This document shows, in pieces, positions 24,042-32,221 of a stretch of DNA of 45,095 nucleotides. The stretch's first letter is position 1, and each line of letters opens with the position of its first letter. The position numbers and the translations under genes were made by a program. The notes under the pieces were generated by a model that searched no databases, was not told where the DNA came from, and saw only the letters and a program-made list of their open reading frames with translations. The DNA comes from Verrucomicrobiaceae bacterium (GTDB lineage Bacteria; Verrucomicrobiota; Verrucomicrobiia; Verrucomicrobiales; Verrucomicrobiaceae), in contig JAIYDW010000069.1 of the NCBI GenBank assembly GCA_027487315.1, forward strand, positions 1 through 45,095. The letters are read 5' to 3'.

Positions 24042-26003
24042 ATGCCTGCCCCGACTTACGCCCCGACCGTTGTCATCGAGAATTTTTACCCTTGCCTGGA
24101 AGGTGGGAGGTATCCAATTAAACGCATTGTGGGCGAGGTTTTGGAGGTGTGGGTGGATGTGTTCAAGGACGGGCATGACGTGATGAGCGCGGTGTTGAAG
24201 CACCGGAAAGAGGGGACGCGGCGGTGGGCGGAAACGGGATTGGAGCAGGTGGATGGGGATCGGTGGCATGGGTGCTGTCAGTTTGAGAGCGCGGGGCGGT
24301 GGGAGTATGCGGTGGAAGCGTGGGGGGATGTGTTTCGGTCTTGGAAGAAGACGTTTGCGGTGCGGGTGGAGTCGAAGGATCCGGATGCGGGGATCGAGGC
24401 GCGGGAGGGGGCGAGGTTGCTGATGGAAGCGGCGCAGCGGGCGAAGGGCGCTGGGGCAGAGGATGCGGCGATGCAGTTGCGGGATTGCGCGGAGCTGCTG
24501 GGGACATTGCCGCCGGAGCAGTTGCTGGAGGTTTTGCTTTCGGCGGAGTTGCAGGCGCTGATGGACCGGTTTCCGGATCGGTCGCAGTCGACGACGTCGG
24601 TGGTGATGAAGGCGCAGGTGGAGCGGGCGCGGGCGCGGTTTTCAGCGTGGTATGAGTTTTTTCCGCGCAATGCGGAGGGTCGGGCGGACAAGCACTCGAC
24701 GTTTCGGGATTGTGTGGCGCGGTTGGATGATGCGAAGGCGATGGGGTTTGATGTGATTTACTTTCCGCCGATTCATCCGATCGGGGTGGCGCATCGGAAG
24801 GGGAAGAACAACACGCTGGTGGCACAACCGGGCGATGTGGGATCGCCGTGGGCGATTGGGGGACCTGCGGGGGGGCATTTGGCGATCGAGCCGGCGCTGG
24901 GGACGGAGGCGGATTTTGTTTGGTTGCTGGGGCAGGCGAAAGAGAGGGGGATGGAGATTGCGATGGATTTTGCGCTGAATTGTTCGCCGGATCATCCGTA
25001 TGTGAAGTCGCATCCGGATTGGTTTTATCAGAGGCCCGATGGATCGATCCGGTATGCGGAGAATCCGCCGAAGAAGTACCAGGACATTTATCCGCTGAAC
25101 TTTCATTGCGCGGATTGGAAGAACCTTTGGAAGGAATTGATCGAGGTGGTGCTGTATTGGGTGGGGCGCGGGGTGAAGATTTTCCGGGTGGACAATCCGC
25201 ATACGAAGCCAGTGGCGTTTTGGGAGGAATTGATCGGGACTGTGCAACGGGTGGATCCGGATGTGTTGTTTTTGGCGGAGGCGTTTACGAAGCCGAAGAT
25301 GATGCAGGTGTTGGGGAAGATCGGGTTCAGTCAGAGCTACACGTATTTTACGTGGCGGGAGACGAAGGAGGAGTTGACGGCGTATGCGACGGAGCTGACG
25401 CAGGGGGAGATGCGCTGGTATTACCGGGGCAATTTTTGGCCGAACACACCGGACATTTTGCCGGGGCATTTGCAGAACGCGGGACCGGCGGTGTTTCGGT
25501 TGCGGGCGGCTTTGGCGGCGACGTTGTCTTCGACGTGGGGGATGTATTCGGGATATGAGTTTTGTGAGAATGAGCCGTATCCGGGCAAGGAGGAGTACAA
25601 CTGGTCGGAGAAGTATGAGTTGAAGAATCGGGATTGGGATGCGCCGGGGAACATCAAGCCGTTCATTGCTTTATTGAACCAGGTGCGGAAGGAGAATCCG
25701 GCGCTGCATTTGTATGACAATCTGGTGTTTCATCAGGCGGATCATTCGGAGGTGATGTGCTACAGCCGGGTGACGCCAGATTTGAGCAATCGACTTTTGT
25801 TTGTGGTGAGTTTGAACACGAGTCATCCGGTGGAGACGATGGTGCATGTGAATCTGGGAGCGCTGGGTTTGGTGGAGGGGCAGAGCTATGTGGTGACGGA
25901 TTTGCTGCATGGGAGTCGGTATACCTGGGCTGGGAGTAGCAACTTTGTGGGGCTGCGGCCGGACGGGGTGGCGCTGCATGTGTTCCGGGTGGAGAATGTG
26001 TAG
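24042..26003 (+). CDS. glgE: Maltose-1-phosphate maltosyltransferase GlgE
   Basis: A 653-residue GH13_3 enzyme. It extends alpha-1,4-glucan from maltose 1-phosphate, the last step of the trehalose-to-glucan route. The N-terminal domain has VVIENFYPCLEGGRYPIKRIVGE. The barrel holds YFPPIHPIGVAHRKGKNN, the nucleophile Asp in KIFRVDNPHTKP and the acid Glu in VLFLAEAFTKPKM. Length fits the family (about 660). The ATG at 24042 is chosen because homology begins just after it. treS, mak and glgB partners are not in the window. The TAG stop abuts a long inverted-repeat element. Confidence 0.94.
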   Translation: MPAPTYAPTVVIENFYPCLEGGRYPIKRIVGEVLEVWVDVFKDGHDVMSAVLKHRKEGTRRWAETGLEQVDGDRWHGCCQFESAGRWEYAVEAWGDVFRSWKKTFAVRVESKDPDAGIEAREGARLLMEAAQRAKGAGAEDAAMQLRDCAELLGTLPPEQLLEVLLSAELQALMDRFPDRSQSTTSVVMKAQVERARARFSAWYEFFPRNAEGRADKHSTFRDCVARLDDAKAMGFDVIYFPPIHPIGVAHRKGKNNTLVAQPGDVGSPWAIGGPAGGHLAIEPALGTEADFVWLLGQAKERGMEIAMDFALNCSPDHPYVKSHPDWFYQRPDGSIRYAENPPKKYQDIYPLNFHCADWKNLWKELIEVVLYWVGRGVKIFRVDNPHTKPVAFWEELIGTVQRVDPDVLFLAEAFTKPKMMQVLGKIGFSQSYTYFTWRETKEELTAYATELTQGEMRWYYRGNFWPNTPDILPGHLQNAGPAVFRLRAALAATLSSTWGMYSGYEFCENEPYPGKEEYNWSEKYELKNRDWDAPGNIKPFIALLNQVRKENPALHLYDNLVFHQADHSEVMCYSRVTPDLSNRLLFVVSLNTSHPVETMVHVNLGALGLVEGQSYVVTDLLHGSRYTWAGSSNFVGLRPDGVALHVFRVENV

Positions 26004-26004
26004 T

Positions 26005-26161
26005 GCGTGTTTACAAACTCGACACGCCCCTGCGGCGGTGGAGGAGGGCGACTGGCTTCGTTCCAGGGTTTGCCATTATTCATCAATAGCGGCAGCACCC
26101 TGCGCCTCGCCATTCACCCTCCTGCACTCGCCGTCCGGGCATCCCGAGTTTTTAAACACGC
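26005..26161. repeat. Long imperfect inverted-repeat element (about 157 nt)
   Basis: The whole segment folds on itself. The outer arms GCGTGTTTACAAACTCG and CGAGTTTTTAAACACGC pair at 16 of 17 positions. Further in, GGAGGAGGGCGACTGGC pairs with a GGAGGGTGAATGGC complement, and the centre forms CAGGGTTTGCCATTATT against AATAGCGGCAGCACCCTG. It starts 1 nt after the glgE TAG stop. No open frame of interest lies inside. The size, layout and outer ends resemble the element at 37449-37614, suggesting a non-autonomous, MITE-like or structured-RNA family. Confidence 0.75.
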
Positions 26162-26242
26162 CCTAAACTGGAAGGTGTGCTGGACTGGAAGTTGCTAATC
26201 TGATATATCCCAATTGTTTGTTTGTAATCCACCCACGTTGTC

Positions 26243-27181
26243 ATGCCTGTTGCCAAGTCTCCGCCGAGTTTCCGACGTTTGTTTGATGACATTGGGACAG
26301 TCGATGCGGTGGGGATTGAGGAGCGGGTGGCGAAGTATGGGACGCGGAGTGTGAAGAAGAAGGCGAAGGTGTTCGGGTTGCGGTTGGCAGTGACGATGGT
26401 GGATTTGACGACGCTTGAGGGGAAGGACACGCCGGGGAAGGTGGCTTCACTTTGTGCGAAGGCGTTGAGGCCGCATGATGTGGGGGAGATTCCTCCGACA
26501 GCGGCGGTGTGTGTTTATCCGGCGATGGTGCGGCATGCGGCGAAGCATGTGAAAGGGACGGCGGTGAGGATTGCGTCGGTGGCGACGGCCTTTCCTTCGG
26601 GGCAGGCGCCGTTGAAGACTCGGCTTGCTGAAGTGCGGGCGGCGGTGGCGGATGGGGCGGATGAGATCGATATGGTGATCAATCGGGGGGCGTTTTTGAG
26701 CGGGGAGTTTGGGCTGATGCAGGATGAGATTGCGGCGGTGGTGGAGGCGTGCGGGGCGGCGACGTTGAAGGTGATTTTGGAGACGAGTGAGTTGGAGACG
26801 TATGACAACATTCGAGCGGCGAGTTTTTTGGCGATGCGGGTGATTCGGCCGAATGATTTCATCAAGACGAGCACGGGGAAGACGTCAGCTAATGCGACGC
26901 TGGGGAACAATCAGGTGATGTTGGAGGCGATACGGGATCACTTTTTGGCGACGGGTGTGCCGATTGCGATGAAGCCTGCGGGCGGGATTCGGACGGCGAA
27001 GCAGGCGCTGACGTTCTTGATTGCGGTGAAGGAAACGATGGGGGACGAGTGGTTGAACAATGGGCGGTATCGGTTTGGGGCGTCGGCGTTGTTGAATGAT
27101 TTGGTGCGGCAGTTGGAGAAGGAGCGGACAGGGGCGTATCAGGCGCCGTGGAATTTTAGCGAGGCCTCGGAGGGGTATTGA
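26243..27181 (+). CDS. deoC: Deoxyribose-phosphate aldolase
   Basis: A 312-residue class I aldolase that splits 2-deoxyribose 5-phosphate to acetaldehyde and glyceraldehyde 3-phosphate. Family marks are VTMVDLTTLEG near the start, DEIDMVINRGAFLSG, the Schiff-base Lys region in DFIKTSTGK, and KPAGGIRT with its second Lys. It is longer than E. coli DeoC (259), as in the eukaryote-like branch. The aldehyde dehydrogenase gene starts 1 nt after its stop, which suggests that acetaldehyde from this reaction is oxidised by the neighbour. Confidence 0.93.
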   Translation: MPVAKSPPSFRRLFDDIGTVDAVGIEERVAKYGTRSVKKKAKVFGLRLAVTMVDLTTLEGKDTPGKVASLCAKALRPHDVGEIPPTAAVCVYPAMVRHAAKHVKGTAVRIASVATAFPSGQAPLKTRLAEVRAAVADGADEIDMVINRGAFLSGEFGLMQDEIAAVVEACGAATLKVILETSELETYDNIRAASFLAMRVIRPNDFIKTSTGKTSANATLGNNQVMLEAIRDHFLATGVPIAMKPAGGIRTAKQALTFLIAVKETMGDEWLNNGRYRFGASALLNDLVRQLEKERTGAYQAPWNFSEASEGY

Positions 27182-27182
27182 T

Positions 27183-28673
27183 ATGATTATGGCAAGAGCA
27201 TCTAACAAAACTAACCCGGCGCGTGAACTCGTTTTTGGCGATTTGTGGGAGTATGATGCGGCGCCGGAGACGGCGGCTCCTAAGTTGAAGAAACGTTATG
27301 ATTTGTTCATCAATGGACAGTTTGTAGCGCCGAAGAAGGGGAAGTATTTTACGACCATCAATCCGGGGACGGAAGTGAAGATTGCGGACATTGCGTTGGG
27401 GGGTGCGGCGGATGTGGATGCGGCGTGCAAGGCGGCGCAGAAGGCGTTCACCACGGTGTGGGGGCCGATGCCGGGGAAGGAGCGGGGGAAGTATTTGTAT
27501 CGGATCGCGCGGCTGCTGCAGGATCATGCGCGGGAGTTTGCGGTGGCGGAGACGATGGATGGTGGCAAGCCGATTAAGGAGTCGCGGGATTTTGATTTGC
27601 CGATGGCGGCGGCGCATTTCTTTTATCATGCGGGTTGGGCGGACAAGCTGCCCTATTTGGCCGCGGGGAGGCAGGTGGCGCCTTATGGGGTGGTGGGGCA
27701 GGTGATTCCTTGGAATTTCCCGTTGCTGATGCTGGCTTGGAAGATTGCGCCGGCTTTGGCGGCGGGGAATTGTGTGGTGTTGAAGCCGGCGGAGACGACG
27801 AGTTTGACGGCGCTGAAGTTTGGAGAGATTTGCCAGGAGGCGGGGTTGCCGCCGGGGGTCGTCAATATTGTGAGTGGGGCGGGTGAGACGGGGGCAGCGG
27901 TGATCAATCATCCGTTGACTTCGAAGGTGGCGTTCACGGGGAGCACGGAGGTGGGCAAGCTGATCATGCGGTCGCTGGCGGGAACGGAGAAGAAGATGAC
28001 GCTGGAGTTGGGGGGGAAGGCGGCGAACATTGTGTTTGAGGACGCGCCGCTGGATCAGGCGGTGGAGGGGATCATCAATGGGATCTTTTTCAACCAGGGG
28101 CATGTGTGCTGCGCGGGGTCGCGATTGCTGGTGCAGGAGAGTGTGGCGGGGGAGGTGCTGGCGCGTTTGAAGCGGCGGTTGGCGACACTGCGGGTGGGGG
28201 ATCCTTTGGATAAGAACACGGACATTGGGGCGATCAACAGCAAGGAGCAGTTGGGCAAGATTACGGAGCTGGTGAAGGCGGGGGTGGCTGAGGGGGCGGA
28301 GATGCATCAGAGTGCGTGCCAGTTGCCTGCGAAGGGGTTTTATTTCAGGCCGACGTTGTTTGCGAAGGTGAGCATGAGTCACCGGATTGCGCGGGAGGAG
28401 ATCTTTGGTCCGGTGCTGAGCATGCTAACGTTTCGGACGCTGGAGGAGGCGGTGGAGAAGGCGAACAACACGCCTTATGGCTTGAGCGCGGGGGTTTGGA
28501 CGGACAAGGGGAGTAAGATTTTGAAGATGAGCACGCTGCTGAAGGCGGGGGTGGTGTGGGCGAACACGTACAACAAGTTTGATCCGGCGAGTCCGTTCGG
28601 GGGGTATAAGGAGAGTGGCTTTGGGCGTGAGGGCGGGAAGCAGGGGTTGATGGATTATTGCAAGGTGGGGTGA
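27183..28673 (+). CDS. Aldehyde dehydrogenase (catalytic part of a split ALDH16-like pair)
   Basis: A 496-residue NAD(P)-dependent aldehyde dehydrogenase. VVGQVIPWNFPLLML, the glycine loop FTGSTEVGK, the catalytic Glu in LELGGK and the catalytic Cys in NQGHVCCAGSRL are all present, so it should be active. The start ATG-ATT-ATG at 27183 is preceded by GGAGGGG inside deoC. With deoC upstream, a role in oxidising acetaldehyde or a similar product is likely. Together with the next gene it matches the length and order of ALDH16, which is normally one chain with an active and an inactive domain. Confidence 0.93.
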   Translation: MIMARASNKTNPARELVFGDLWEYDAAPETAAPKLKKRYDLFINGQFVAPKKGKYFTTINPGTEVKIADIALGGAADVDAACKAAQKAFTTVWGPMPGKERGKYLYRIARLLQDHAREFAVAETMDGGKPIKESRDFDLPMAAAHFFYHAGWADKLPYLAAGRQVAPYGVVGQVIPWNFPLLMLAWKIAPALAAGNCVVLKPAETTSLTALKFGEICQEAGLPPGVVNIVSGAGETGAAVINHPLTSKVAFTGSTEVGKLIMRSLAGTEKKMTLELGGKAANIVFEDAPLDQAVEGIINGIFFNQGHVCCAGSRLLVQESVAGEVLARLKRRLATLRVGDPLDKNTDIGAINSKEQLGKITELVKAGVAEGAEMHQSACQLPAKGFYFRPTLFAKVSMSHRIAREEIFGPVLSMLTFRTLEEAVEKANNTPYGLSAGVWTDKGSKILKMSTLLKAGVVWANTYNKFDPASPFGGYKESGFGREGGKQGLMDYCKVG

Positions 28674-28682
28674 GGCTTTTTG

Positions 28683-28725
28683 GGGAGAGGATTGGCGGGA
28701 TTTTTTTTGGATTAACAGGATTTTT
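28683..28725 (+). repeat. Dispersed GGATTAACAGGA repeat, copy A
   Basis: GAGGATTGGCGGGATTTTT followed by GGATTAACAGGATTTTT lies in the 62-nt gap between the two aldehyde dehydrogenase genes. It consists of two related words of about 22 nt. Copy B at 39057 shares AGGATTG-n-CGGGATTTTT and GGATTAACAGGA in the same order and orientation. Confidence 0.7.
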
Positions 28726-28735
28726 GGACTGACTT

Positions 28736-29605
28736 ATGAGTGCTCGATTGACGATTACGAAGACGCCGAAGTGTTATGTGGGTGGGGCTTTCATTCGGAG
28801 TGAGAGTGGACGGGTGTTTGAGTTGAAGGATCACAAAGGGGAGTTCTTTGCGAATGTGCCGCTGTGCAGTCGGAAGGATTTGAGGAATGCGGTGGAGGCG
28901 GCGGCGAAGGCGGGGCCGGGGTGGGCGAAGCGGACGGCGTTCAATCGCGGGCAGATTTTGTATCGGGTGGCGGAGATGATTGAGTCGCGGGTGGAAGATA
29001 TGGCGGGGGCGCTGATGCTGGGTGGGGTGACGAAGGCGGCGGCGATGAAGGAGGTGGTGGCGGCGGTGGAGCGGATCGTGCATTACGCGGGGTGGACGGA
29101 CAAGTATGAGGCGATGCTGGGGAGTGTGAATCCGGTGGCGTCGGCGCATTTCAATTTCACGGTGACGGAGCCGATGGGGATCATCGGGGTGCTGGCGCCG
29201 GATGAGCGGCCTTTGCTGGCGCTGGTGTCGCTGATTTTGCCGGCGATCACGAGTGGGAATTGTGTGGTGGCGTTGGCGAGTGAGACGCAGCCTTATCCGG
29301 CGATTTTGCTGGGGGAGATGCTGGCGGTGAGCGATCTGCCGGGCGGGGTGGTGAATTTGTTAACGGGGAAGCGGGCGGAGATGGTGCCGACGTTTGCGAC
29401 GCATGAGCATTTGCGGGCGATCAGCGGGGCGGTGAATGCGGAGCAGCGGAAGGCGCTGAGGTTGGGGGCGGCGGAGAGTGTGAAGCGGGTGCGGCTGTGG
29501 AAGGCGGAGGAGGCGGTGGATTGGGAGTCTGATGCGATGGAGGGGCTGGAGGAGATTCGGGCGCTGGTGGAGTGCAAGACGACCTGGCATCCGGTGGGGG
29601 GGTGA
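28736..29605 (+). CDS. Truncated, Cys-less aldehyde dehydrogenase homologue (ALDH16 second domain-like)
   Basis: A 289-residue protein that covers only the N-terminal and NAD-binding parts of an aldehyde dehydrogenase (KCYVGGAFIRSESGR; EPMGIIGVLAPDERPLLAL; GNCVVALASETQPYPA; LPGGVVNLLTG). The Glu-LGGK and catalytic Cys segments are absent, so it cannot be an active dehydrogenase. It resembles the inactive second domain of ALDH16. It may stabilise or regulate the enzyme encoded just upstream. Decay of a full-length gene is the alternative, but codon use and reading frame look healthy and it ends cleanly. Confidence 0.82.
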   Translation: MSARLTITKTPKCYVGGAFIRSESGRVFELKDHKGEFFANVPLCSRKDLRNAVEAAAKAGPGWAKRTAFNRGQILYRVAEMIESRVEDMAGALMLGGVTKAAAMKEVVAAVERIVHYAGWTDKYEAMLGSVNPVASAHFNFTVTEPMGIIGVLAPDERPLLALVSLILPAITSGNCVVALASETQPYPAILLGEMLAVSDLPGGVVNLLTGKRAEMVPTFATHEHLRAISGAVNAEQRKALRLGAAESVKRVRLWKAEEAVDWESDAMEGLEEIRALVECKTTWHPVGG

Positions 29606-29645
29606 ATTGCGGAATGCGGAATGAGGAATGAGGAATGAGGATTGG
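29606..29645 (+). repeat. Iterated GGAATG simple repeat
   Basis: Directly after the stop of the preceding gene, the words GCGGAAT, GAGGAAT and GAGGATT repeat five to six times with a 7-nt period. A related GCGGATT iteration lies inside the DUF1501 coding region at 38921. Confidence 0.75.
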
Positions 29646-29651
29646 GGGCAC

Positions 29652-29685
29652 AAAAAAGCCGGGCTTTGTGGGGCCCGGCTTTTTT
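29652..29685. terminator. Bidirectional intrinsic terminator
   Basis: AAAAAAGCCGGGC and GCCCGGCTTTTTT arms around an 8-nt loop, between convergent genes. The A-run on one side and the T-run on the other make it work in both directions, serving the aldehyde dehydrogenase operon and the HMA-like gene. Confidence 0.92.
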
Positions 29686-29710
29686 GAGGTGAAATGGGAA
29701 CTGGATGTGA

Positions 29711-30022
29711 TCAGCCTTTCTTTTCCAGGGAGAGGATTTTGTAGTCGTTGCCGATGGAGCTGAGGGCTTGGGAGGCGGTGTCTTTGGTGACGTCGTCCTT
29801 TTTGGAGACGATGGTGATTTTCTGTTCGCCGTCCTTGGCACCGGGAGTGATTTTGACTTCGGTGATGCCGTCGAGTTTGGCGGTGAGGGCTTCGGTGACG
29901 TGTTGTTTGCAGGCGACGCAGACGACGCCGGTGATGGTACCTTCGTAGGTGGAGGCGTCGCCGGCGCGGAGGGCTGGGGTCGCGAGCAGGGCGAGGGCGG
30001 AGAGGAGGATGAGTTTCTTCAT
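29711..30022 (-). CDS. Secreted heavy-metal-associated (HMA-like) domain protein
   Basis: A 103-residue protein with a signal peptide (about 1-20, ALRAGD). The mature part is one ferredoxin-like HMA domain: GVVCVACKQHVTEAL carries a C-x2-C metal-binding pair, followed by the beta-alpha-beta pattern to the C-terminus. It resembles MerP/CopZ-type chaperones but has VCVAC in place of the usual MTCxxC. It would act in the periplasm. It lies 98 nt downstream of a rhodanese gene on the same strand, with two hairpins in the gap. Confidence 0.7.
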   Translation of the reverse strand: MKKLILLSALALLATPALRAGDASTYEGTITGVVCVACKQHVTEALTAKLDGITEVKITPGAKDGEQKITIVSKKDDVTKDTASQALSSIGNDYKILSLEKKG

Positions 30023-30050
30023 GGGATTTCGATTTGGGTTTCTATAAAAG

Positions 30051-30092
30051 AGCACCGGGTGCGCTGTCTTGCAAGACTCGCTGCCCGGTGCT
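30051..30092 (-). terminator. Hairpin between rhodanese and HMA-like genes
   Basis: AGCACCGGG and CCCGGTGCT form a perfect 9-bp outer stem around a 24-nt loop containing the inner palindrome GTCTTGCAAGAC. On the minus strand CTTTTAT follows, so it can end or attenuate transcription after the rhodanese gene. Confidence 0.6.
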
Positions 30093-30098
30093 GAAGGA

Positions 30099-30112
30099 GG
30101 TTCAGATGAACC
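30099..30112. repeat. Perfect palindrome GGTTCAGATGAACC
   Basis: A 6-2-6 perfect palindrome 8 nt after the rhodanese stop and 6 nt before the larger hairpin. It may be part of the same 3-prime RNA structure or a protein site. Confidence 0.5.
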
Positions 30113-30120
30113 GAAGTTAA

Positions 30121-30507
30121 TTACTTGGCAGCTTCGAGTTTTTCGCCAGCGGACTTCCAGCCGCTGATGCCGGCGGAGAGGTGCTTGATGTTGGTGTAGC
30201 CGAGTTCTTCAGCCTTCTTGGCGCCGGCTTTGTAAGCGGAGCAGGAAGGGCCGCCGCAGTAAGCGACCACGAGGGTGCTTTTGTCGGCTGGGAGCTTGCT
30301 GGCGAGTGCGTCTTTGCTGGAAGCGAAGTCGATGGCTCCTGGGACGTGGCCGTTGGCGAAGGAGGAGGAACCGTTGACGTCGATCACGGCGACTTTGCCG
30401 TCAGCGATTGCCTTTTTGAGGTCGTCGATGGAGATGTCAGGGTATTCGGCGGCCATGATGGAGGTGGCAGCGAAGAGGGAGAGGGCGAGTGCGAGCAATT
30501 TTTTCAT
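30121..30507 (-). CDS. Secreted single-domain rhodanese
   Basis: A 128-residue rhodanese-like protein with a signal peptide (about 1-19, IMAAEYP). VAVIDVNGSSSFANGHVPGAIDF is the substrate-loop side, and VAYCGGPSCSAYKAG holds the active Cys in a CGGPSC loop. It probably transfers or carries sulfane sulfur in the periplasm. The frame is open upstream, but the ATG at 30507 begins the signal peptide. Its leader is an unusually G-poor run of CAAAC and CCAAA words with no SD sequence. Confidence 0.85.
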   Translation of the reverse strand: MKKLLALALSLFAATSIMAAEYPDISIDDLKKAIADGKVAVIDVNGSSSFANGHVPGAIDFASSKDALASKLPADKSTLVVAYCGGPSCSAYKAGAKKAEELGYTNIKHLSAGISGWKSAGEKLEAAK

Positions 30508-30743
30508 GTGTTTGATTGGTATGTGGTTTGGCTTGTTTGATTTGGTTTGTTTGAGTGCGTGACTGCCTTTGGGGGCGCGCTGCGCGGGCGCTGCTCCGGT
30601 GAAGGAGCAAAGGGTTGTCAGGAGGGGAGGACGAAGACTGCGGACATTGGACTGTGACTGGAACGGTTTTATTCCGGATTTCTTTGCGATGGTTGATCGG
30701 CGAGAGAGATAACGTCTGCGGAAAAGGGGTTTGGTGTGTTTTT

Positions 30744-32006
30744 TTAGCGCCACCAGGGGGGAAGGTCGGGGAGGGTTTCTTTGAGGATGGTGCGGATGGC
30801 GAGGCGTTCGGAGACGGGGAGGTGGGAGAGGTCGCGCGGGGTGCCGGATTCTTTGAGGCCCTGGGCCATGTGGAGGTAGACGCGGTTTTTGAGGTCTTTG
30901 GGGGCGTCTTTCCAGGAGTCGGTATAGAGCATGTAGGTGCAGCGGTATTTGAAGAGGCGGGTTTTGAGGTCGAAGTCTTTGAGGGAGTGACCGGAGCGGG
31001 TGGTGATTTTTTTGGATTGGAAGTCGCGGATGAAGTCGGGGTCGCCTTCGATGCCTTTGGCGGGAAGGGGGGCTTCGTTGGCGAAGAGGATGTAGCGGGC
31101 GAGGTCGGCGGCTTGGGCGTCGATTTCTTTTTCGGCGCCGGGGGTGAGGCGGCCTTTGCCTTCGTGCTCGCGCTGGCGGAGAAGGTAGCTCATTTGGAAG
31201 AGGCGGTTTTCGAAGCCGAGTTGGTGCTCGTGGACAAGATGGGGGAGGATGTCGCTGGTGGGGCGGAGGTGGAGGCTGAGGTCTGAGAAGCGGCCGGGGG
31301 AGGCGTCGAAGCGTTCGATTTTGCCGGCGTCGGATTTGCCGGCGACGTTGGCTTCGTGCTTGGTGAGGTTGTGTTTGCCGGTGAGGAGCCAGCCGCCGAA
31401 GCGGGATTCGAGGGGGATTTGGTGGCCTTGCTCGTCGCGGCGGAAGGTTTGCAGGCTGGAGCCGGCCATGGAGACGAGGACGGATTCGGCGATGAGGCCG
31501 GGGACGTAGTTGGTGGCGGTGCCGGCGTGGCAGGCGAAGCAGCGGGTGGAGCGTTCGGGGACGGGGATGCGACCGGGGGTGAAGCGTTCGTAGACGTAGA
31601 ACATGGGGCCCATTTCGGGGTCGATGGCGGAGACTTCGACGCGGCCGCCGGGGACCCAGCCGAGGTAGGTGTCGTCGTTAAAGTAGAGGGCGCGGGGATT
31701 GCGGGGGTTGATGATTTCGCTCTGGAGGCTGGTGGCGGAGAAGACGAGGATCTGGGAGCTGACGGGGATTTCGAGGGCCTTCAAGATTGACACGAGGAAG
31801 GCGTTGTCTGAGGAGGTGTCGAGTTCGGCTTTGCCTGCGGAGAGGTCGGCCTGGAGGCGGGCGAGGCGGTCGTTGGGCTTGTGTTCGAAGTAGGAGTGGG
31901 GGGCTTCGCGGAAGTTGAAGAGGCGTTCGGCGCTGGAGGATGGGGTGGGGGCGCTCAGGGCCGTGAGGGCGGCGAGGTAGGCGACGGCTTTGAGGGTGAG
32001 GCGCAT
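30744..32006 (-). CDS. Secreted c-type haem protein, function unknown
   Basis: A 420-residue protein with a signal peptide (about 1-25, SSSAE) and a single haem-binding C-x2-C-H motif in RCFACHAG near residue 156. The rest is not a compact small cytochrome; segments such as PRALYFNDDTYLGWVPGG, GGWLLTGKHNLTKHEAN and HEHQLGFENRLFQMSYLLRQ suggest a larger domain known only from hypothetical proteins. Periplasmic electron transfer or peroxidase-like chemistry is possible but not shown. The downstream gap to the rhodanese promoter (30508-30743) shows no gene. Confidence 0.65.
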   Translation of the reverse strand: MRLTLKAVAYLAALTALSAPTPSSSAERLFNFREAPHSYFEHKPNDRLARLQADLSAGKAELDTSSDNAFLVSILKALEIPVSSQILVFSATSLQSEIINPRNPRALYFNDDTYLGWVPGGRVEVSAIDPEMGPMFYVYERFTPGRIPVPERSTRCFACHAGTATNYVPGLIAESVLVSMAGSSLQTFRRDEQGHQIPLESRFGGWLLTGKHNLTKHEANVAGKSDAGKIERFDASPGRFSDLSLHLRPTSDILPHLVHEHQLGFENRLFQMSYLLRQREHEGKGRLTPGAEKEIDAQAADLARYILFANEAPLPAKGIEGDPDFIRDFQSKKITTRSGHSLKDFDLKTRLFKYRCTYMLYTDSWKDAPKDLKNRVYLHMAQGLKESGTPRDLSHLPVSERLAIRTILKETLPDLPPWWR

Positions 32007-32221
32007 TCAGTGATTTAACGTTTGGGGAGGAGGGGGCGTTGCAGGGGAGTGATTCATTTTGGAGGGCTGCGTTTCCAGGGTGATTCGGTCTTTGAAGTGC
32101 GAAGATTCTCAAATGTGAGGCGATTCAAACAAGGAGGAACATTATTTTTACATCGAATATGATAATTATACTTGCGATGAGTATCATTTGTGTGAAAATT
32201 ATAGCTGTCATCCAAAACACT

